Source: Hyphomicrobium sp. NDB2Meth4
GTDB lineage: Bacteria > Pseudomonadota > Alphaproteobacteria > Rhizobiales > Hyphomicrobiaceae
Assembly: GCF_900117445.1 (NCBI RefSeq)
Contig: NZ_FPEJ01000013.1
Coordinates: 496,001-560,000 of the forward strand
Direction: 5' to 3'
Length of the DNA stretch: 64,000 bases
The position numbers and the translations under genes were made by a program. Every line of letters starts with the position of its first letter. Positions within the stretch are counted from its first letter, which is position 1. The notes below the pieces were generated by a model. That model searched no databases. It worked only from the letters and a program-made list of their open reading frames with translations, and was not told where the DNA came from. Positions 60,328-64,000 of the stretch are shown here, one piece after another.

Positions 60328-60774
60328 ATGGCAAAGAAAATTGACGGCTACATCAACTTGCAGGTGCCGGCGGGGGCGGCCAATCCATCGCCGCCCATCG
60401 GACCCGCGCTGGGTCAGCGCGGCGTGAACATCATGGAGTTCTGCAAGTCGTTCAACGCCAAGACGAAGGACCTGGAGCAGGGCACGCCCATCCCGGTGAA
60501 GATCACGGTCTATTCCGACCGCTCCTTCACCTTCGAGATGAAGACGCCCCCGGCCACCTTCCTCATCAAGAAGGCCGCCGGCATGAAGCCGACCGGCAAG
60601 CCGGGCTCCGGTTCCAAGAACCCCGGCCGTGACGTTGTCGGCAAGGTCAGCATGAACCAGCTTCGCGACATCGCGAAGGTCAAGCTGAAGGACATGAACA
60701 CGGACGATATCGAACAGGCGACGCGCACGCTCGCCGGCTCGGCCCGCTCGATGGGCCTGCAGGTGACGGAGTAA
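60328..60774 (+). CDS. rplK: 50S ribosomal protein L11
   Basis: 148 aa, normal length is about 142-148. It starts [13 protein letters not shown], with [19 protein letters not shown] and N-P-G-R-D-V-V-G-K characteristic of L11. Good AGGGGAGA ribosome site. Binds 23S rRNA at the GTPase centre. Confidence 0.97.
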   Translation: MAKKIDGYINLQVPAGAANPSPPIGPALGQRGVNIMEFCKSFNAKTKDLEQGTPIPVKITVYSDRSFTFEMKTPPATFLIKKAAGMKPTGKPGSGSKNPGRDVVGKVSMNQLRDIAKVKLKDMNTDDIEQATRTLAGSARSMGLQVTE

Positions 60775-60779
60775 GACCA

Positions 60780-61526
60780 ATGGCAAAGCTCAGCGCAGAA
60801 GCAATCAAAGAGACGCGTCTTGCCGGCGGCAAGCGCATGGCGGGCGTCCTCAAGGATCTCAATCGCGACAAGGCCTATTCGGTCGAGGAAGCGGTGAAGA
60901 TCCTCAAGGATCGGTCCAAGACCAAGTTCGACGAGACGATCGAGGTCGCCATGAACCTCGGCGTCGATCCCAAGCACGCCGACCAGCTCGTTCGCGGCGT
61001 CTGCAATCTGCCGAATGGCTCGGGCCGCACGGCTCGCGTCGCCGTGTTTGCGCGCGGCGCCAAGGCAGAAGAGGCAAAGGCCGCCGGCGCTGACGTCGTC
61101 GGTGCCGAGGACCTCGTCGAGCAGGTGTCCAAGGGCACGATCAATTTCGATCGCTGCATTGCGACGCCGGACATGATGGGCCTCGTCGGCCGCCTCGGTA
61201 AGGTGCTGGGCCCGCGCGGCCTGATGCCGAACCCGCGCGTCGGCACGGTGACGATGGACGTCACCAGCGCCGTTCAGGGCGCCAAGGGCGGCTCGGTCGA
61301 GTTCCGCGTCGAGAAGGCTGGCATCATTCACGCCGGCGTCGGCAAGGCCAGCTTCACCGACGCAGCGCTCGCCGAAAACATCAAGGCGTTTGTCGACGCC
61401 GTGGTGAAGGCGAAGCCGCCGGGTGCCAAGGGCACGTACGTGAAGAAGGTTTCGATCAGCTCGACCATGGGTCCCGGCCTCAAGGTCGACACCGCCAGCC
61501 TCGGCGGCGGTCAGGCCCTCGGCTAA
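60780..61526 (+). CDS. rplA: 50S ribosomal protein L1
   Basis: 248 aa. It is somewhat longer than the common 230-235 because of a C-terminal extension (S-L-G-G-G-Q-A-L-G). [18 protein letters not shown] and V-G-K-A-S-F are L1 signatures. It starts 5 bp after rplK. L1 typically represses its own operon by binding its mRNA. Confidence 0.97.
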   Translation: MAKLSAEAIKETRLAGGKRMAGVLKDLNRDKAYSVEEAVKILKDRSKTKFDETIEVAMNLGVDPKHADQLVRGVCNLPNGSGRTARVAVFARGAKAEEAKAAGADVVGAEDLVEQVSKGTINFDRCIATPDMMGLVGRLGKVLGPRGLMPNPRVGTVTMDVTSAVQGAKGGSVEFRVEKAGIIHAGVGKASFTDAALAENIKAFVDAVVKAKPPGAKGTYVKKVSISSTMGPGLKVDTASLGGGQALG

Positions 61527-61883
61527 CGAGGGAAGGAATTCGCACGCTGCCCGGCGACGGGCGGCGGGCGATCACGACCGGAGGCGCGGCCTCGTGCTGT
61601 TGCTTCCGGAAGCTGTCCGAGACTGTGGGTGCTGTCAGGGCTTCGGCCACGACAGCTTAAGCCTCGAAAAAGGGCCCGCATGAGACAGGAGCGAACCCGG
61701 ATTTTGGCTTTCCACAGGGAAGCAGAGAGCCGGTTTGAACCTGGGTCAGCACCGTGCCGCTCTGAGAGCGCCGCGGTTGGACAGACAAGGCGTCGCCCGA
61801 AGGCGGGGGTTTCTCGCTCACGGCGGCAAGGTGCAACCCGCGGAACAGTCCGATGAGGATGTTCTGTAAACTGGAGTGAGCAG
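61527..61883 (+). promoter_or_regulatory. rplJL leader region (L10-type autoregulation likely)
   Basis: 357 bp without a supported gene between rplA and rplJ. GC-rich with several short complementary stretches, among them AAGGCGTCGCCCGAAGGCGGG-like pairs near 61790, typical of an L10/L7-L12 autoregulatory leader. I could not fold it, so the assignment rests mainly on position. A short rightward frame inside (61629-61856) has no ribosome site and looks chance. Confidence 0.5.
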
Positions 61884-62402
61884 GTGGATAGAGCCGCGAA
61901 ACGTGAGCTCGTAGCTTCGCTCAACACCGCGTTGAAAGACTCGGGGTTGGTCGTTGTTGCCCACTATGCCGGCATGACGGTCGCTCAGCTCACCGAATAC
62001 CGCCAGAAGGTCAAAGAGGCCGGCGGTAAGGTGAAGGTGGCCAAGAACCTGCTGGCAAAGCTCGCGCTGAAGGACACTTCGTACGAGCCGATTTCGGATC
62101 TCTTCAAGGGGCAGACATGCGTTGCCTACTCGCAGGATCCGATCGCCGCTGCGAAGGCGTCGGTCACTTACGCCAAGGGGAATGACAAGCTCGTCATTCT
62201 CGGCGGCGCGATGGGTTCGACGGTCCTTGACGCGAACGGCATCAAGGCACTTGCCGATCTGCCATCACTGGACGAGCTGAGAGCAAAGCTCATCGGTCTC
62301 CTCAACGCGCCGGCGACGAAGATCGCCCGCACGGTCAAGGAGCCGGGTGCAAAGCTCGCACGCGTCATCCAGGCGAAGGCATCGCAAGGCGAGGCTGCCT
62401 AA
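61884..62402 (+). CDS. rplJ: 50S ribosomal protein L10
   Basis: 172 aa from GTG 61884 with GGAGTGAG upstream. It starts with D-R-A-A-K-R-E-L-V-A-S-L, with V-A-K-N-L-L-A-K-L-A and D-L-F-K-G-Q-T-C-V-A-Y as in L10. The C-terminal helix (A-K-L-A-R-V-I-Q-A-K-A) binds L7/L12 dimers. Confidence 0.96.
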   Translation: MDRAAKRELVASLNTALKDSGLVVVAHYAGMTVAQLTEYRQKVKEAGGKVKVAKNLLAKLALKDTSYEPISDLFKGQTCVAYSQDPIAAAKASVTYAKGNDKLVILGGAMGSTVLDANGIKALADLPSLDELRAKLIGLLNAPATKIARTVKEPGAKLARVIQAKASQGEAA

Positions 62403-62496
62403 GGCACGGGCGGCGCCGCAAGGCGCCACGACTTCAAAAGCGCGCAGTTCGAAAAACTGCATCAGTCATTAGGTTCAAACCGAAGGAACTTACACC

Positions 62497-62871
62497 ATGG
62501 CCGATCTGTCCAAGATCGTTGACGACCTTTCCAGCCTGACCGTCCTCGAGGCGGCTGAGCTTGCCAAGCTTCTCGAGGAGAAGTGGGGCGTGTCGGCGGC
62601 TGCTGCCGTCGCCGTTGCCGCTGCTCCCGGCGCTGCTGCTGCAGCCCCGGCTGAGGAGCAGACCGAGTTCACCGTCATCCTGAAGGCCGGCGGCGACAAG
62701 AAGATCAACGTCATTAAGGAAGTCCGCGCCATCACGGGTCTTGGCCTCAAGGAAGCCAAGGACCTCGTCGAGGCCGGCGGCAAGGCCGTCAAGGAAGGCG
62801 TGTCCAAGGACGAGGCTGCCAAGCTGAAGAAGCAGCTGGAAGACCAGGGCGCCACGGTCGAAGTGAAGTAA
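62497..62871 (+). CDS. rplL: 50S ribosomal protein L7/L12
   Basis: 124 aa. N-terminal dimer domain ([16 protein letters not shown]), alanine-rich hinge (about 35-50) and C-terminal domain with [10 protein letters not shown] and [12 protein letters not shown]. It recruits translation factors to the ribosome. Confidence 0.97.
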   Translation: MADLSKIVDDLSSLTVLEAAELAKLLEEKWGVSAAAAVAVAAAPGAAAAAPAEEQTEFTVILKAGGDKKINVIKEVRAITGLGLKEAKDLVEAGGKAVKEGVSKDEAAKLKKQLEDQGATVEVK

Positions 62872-62961
62872 TTGCGGTGGGCGATCGGCATTCCGTGCCG
62901 GTCGCCTTCCTCGCCCGCTCCCAAAAGGCGCGGGCATCAAAACGTCTCTCCGGAGGGTCTT

Positions 62962-62985
62962 TTTAGGGGTTCTACAACCCCTAAA
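62962..62985 (+). promoter_or_regulatory. Perfect hairpin between rplL and rpoB
   Basis: TTTAGGGGTT (62962-62971) and AACCCCTAAA (62976-62985) are perfect 10-bp arms with a CTAC loop; flanking CCGGAGGG and CCTTCCGG extend it imperfectly. No T-run follows, so partial attenuation or RNase III processing, as known between rplL and rpoB in other bacteria, is likelier than full termination. Confidence 0.55.
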
Positions 62986-63092
62986 CGGGCCTTCCGGTGA
63001 GCCGTTTCAAGGCTAAAGCGAGGGTTGGCGGCCCTCGCCACGAAGGCAGCAGTAGCGCGGGCCGTCACCTGCGCGGATGACAAGGAGCGAAA

Positions 63093-64000
63093 ATGGCTGA
63101 GACGTTCAACGGCCGCAAGCGCATCCGGAAGAAATTCGGATCCATTCGCGAAGTTGCAGAGATGCCGAACCTCATCGAGGTTCAGAAGAGCTCTTACGAC
63201 GACTTCCTGATGGTCAAAGAGCCTCCCGGCGGCCGTTCTGACGATCACGGTCTGCAGGCGGTGTTCAAGTCCGTCTTCCCGATTTCCGACTTCTCGGGTC
63301 GCGCGACGCTCGAGTTCGTGCGCTATGAGTTCGAGCCGCCGAAGTACGACGTCGACGAGTGCATGCAGCGCGATATGACCTTCTCCGCGCCGCTGAAGGT
63401 CAAGCTGCGCCTGATCGTGTTCGATGTGAACGAGGAGACCGGCTCCAAGTCGATCAAGGACGTCAAGGAGCAGGACGTCTACATGGGCGACATGCCGCTC
63501 ATGACGTCGAATGGTACCTTCATCATCAACGGCACCGAGCGCGTCATCGTCTCGCAGATGCACCGTTCTCCGGGCGTGTTCTTCGATCACGACCGCGGCC
63601 GCACGCATGCCTCCGGCAAGCTGCTGTTCGCAGCCCGCATCATCCCCTATCGCGGCTCCTGGCTCGACTTCGAATTCGACGCCAAGGACATCGTCTACGT
63701 GCGCATCGACCGTCGCCGCAAACTGCCGGTGACGACGCTGCTGTATGCGCTCGGCCTCAATGACGAAGAGATCCTGAGCTTCTTCTACAACCACATCACC
63801 ATCAAGGAATCGAAGCGCGGCTGGAAGATGCCGTTCGTGCCCGAGAAGATGCGCGGCATGACGCCGACCGCCGATCTCGCCGATGCCAAGACGGGTGAGG
63901 TCGTGGTCAAGGCCGGCGAAAAGATCACCGCCCGCAAGGCGCGTGAGCTTGCCGAAGGCGGCCTCAAGGAAGTGCTCGTTTCCTCCGACGATCTCGCCGG
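63093..64000 (+). CDS. rpoB: RNA polymerase beta subunit (N-terminal 302 residues; cut by window edge)
   Basis: The ATG at 63093 with AAGGAG upstream opens a frame to the window end. It begins [20 protein letters not shown]. The sequence [18 protein letters not shown], followed by [11 protein letters not shown], is the conserved beta-subunit lobe. The rifampicin-binding clusters lie beyond the window. Confidence 0.97.
   Translation, partial: MAETFNGRKRIRKKFGSIREVAEMPNLIEVQKSSYDDFLMVKEPPGGRSDDHGLQAVFKSVFPISDFSGRATLEFVRYEFEPPKYDVDECMQRDMTFSAPLKVKLRLIVFDVNEETGSKSIKDVKEQDVYMGDMPLMTSNGTFIINGTERVIVSQMHRSPGVFFDHDRGRTHASGKLLFAARIIPYRGSWLDFEFDAKDIVYVRIDRRRKLPVTTLLYALGLNDEEILSFFYNHITIKESKRGWKMPFVPEKMRGMTPTADLADAKTGEVVVKAGEKITARKARELAEGGLKEVLVSSDDLA

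Noticed and set aside
1-64000. CRISPR array
   Set aside because: No regularly spaced direct repeats and no cas-like gene seen in the window.

Overview
The window comes from the chromosome of a GC-rich alphaproteobacterium, most likely of the order Hyphomicrobiales. The evidence is the secE-nusG-rplK-rplA-rplJ-rplL-rpoB order at the right end with a typical alphaproteobacterial RpoB N-terminus, an NdvA/ChvA-type cyclic glucan exporter, and tRNA-Trp directly upstream of secE. The genus (Hyphomicrobium or a relative) is inference from overall protein character; no search was run.

Positions 1 to about 20,300 look like an integrated mobilizable element that continues beyond the left edge. At its left end a leftward, translationally coupled operon (4340 to 411, continued by a gene cut by the window edge) encodes two different ParB-N-domain proteins, a small predicted PD-(D/E)XK nuclease, an SNF2-type helicase and a DGQHR/DndB-like protein. 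This combination is the best candidate here for a poorly described DNA-modification or anti-phage system. Then follow a serine resolvase with a palindrome upstream, many small unknown genes, a non-coding block with four consecutive hairpins (8294-8457), a secreted Ig-repeat/glycine-rich fibre protein, a paralogous pair of unknown regulators, a VirD4/TraG-type coupling protein, a dual-specificity phosphatase-like protein, and a relaxase with a MobC-like accessory protein. No type IV secretion channel genes are seen, so the element is read as mobilizable rather than self-transmissible.

Positions 20,700 to 58,000 are a metabolic and metal/envelope region: a methyltransferase, a LysR regulator, a NarL-type two-component pair, a secreted cupin, a His-rich cupredoxin, a TAXI solute receptor, an RND pump with adaptor, ndvA, eutBC (ethanolamine ammonia-lyase) next to a second NarL-type two-component pair, a TonB-dependent receptor with strongly acidic insertions, an orphan ParA, an omega-amino-acid aminotransferase, a second RND pump with an unusually long His-rich adaptor, a His-rich exported protein and a PepSY protein. 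Next come an ADP-forming acyl-CoA ligase/GNAT fusion, a Ca2+-type P-type ATPase, a small cytochrome c and a zinc alcohol dehydrogenase. Neither RND pair has an outer-membrane channel gene beside it.

Positions 58,035 to 64,000 are housekeeping: tRNA-Gly(TCC), glutathione peroxidase, a YbjQ-like protein, tRNA-Trp(CCA), secE, nusG, rplK, rplA, rplJ, rplL and the first 302 codons of rpoB, with strong hairpins in the nusG-rplK and rplL-rpoB gaps.
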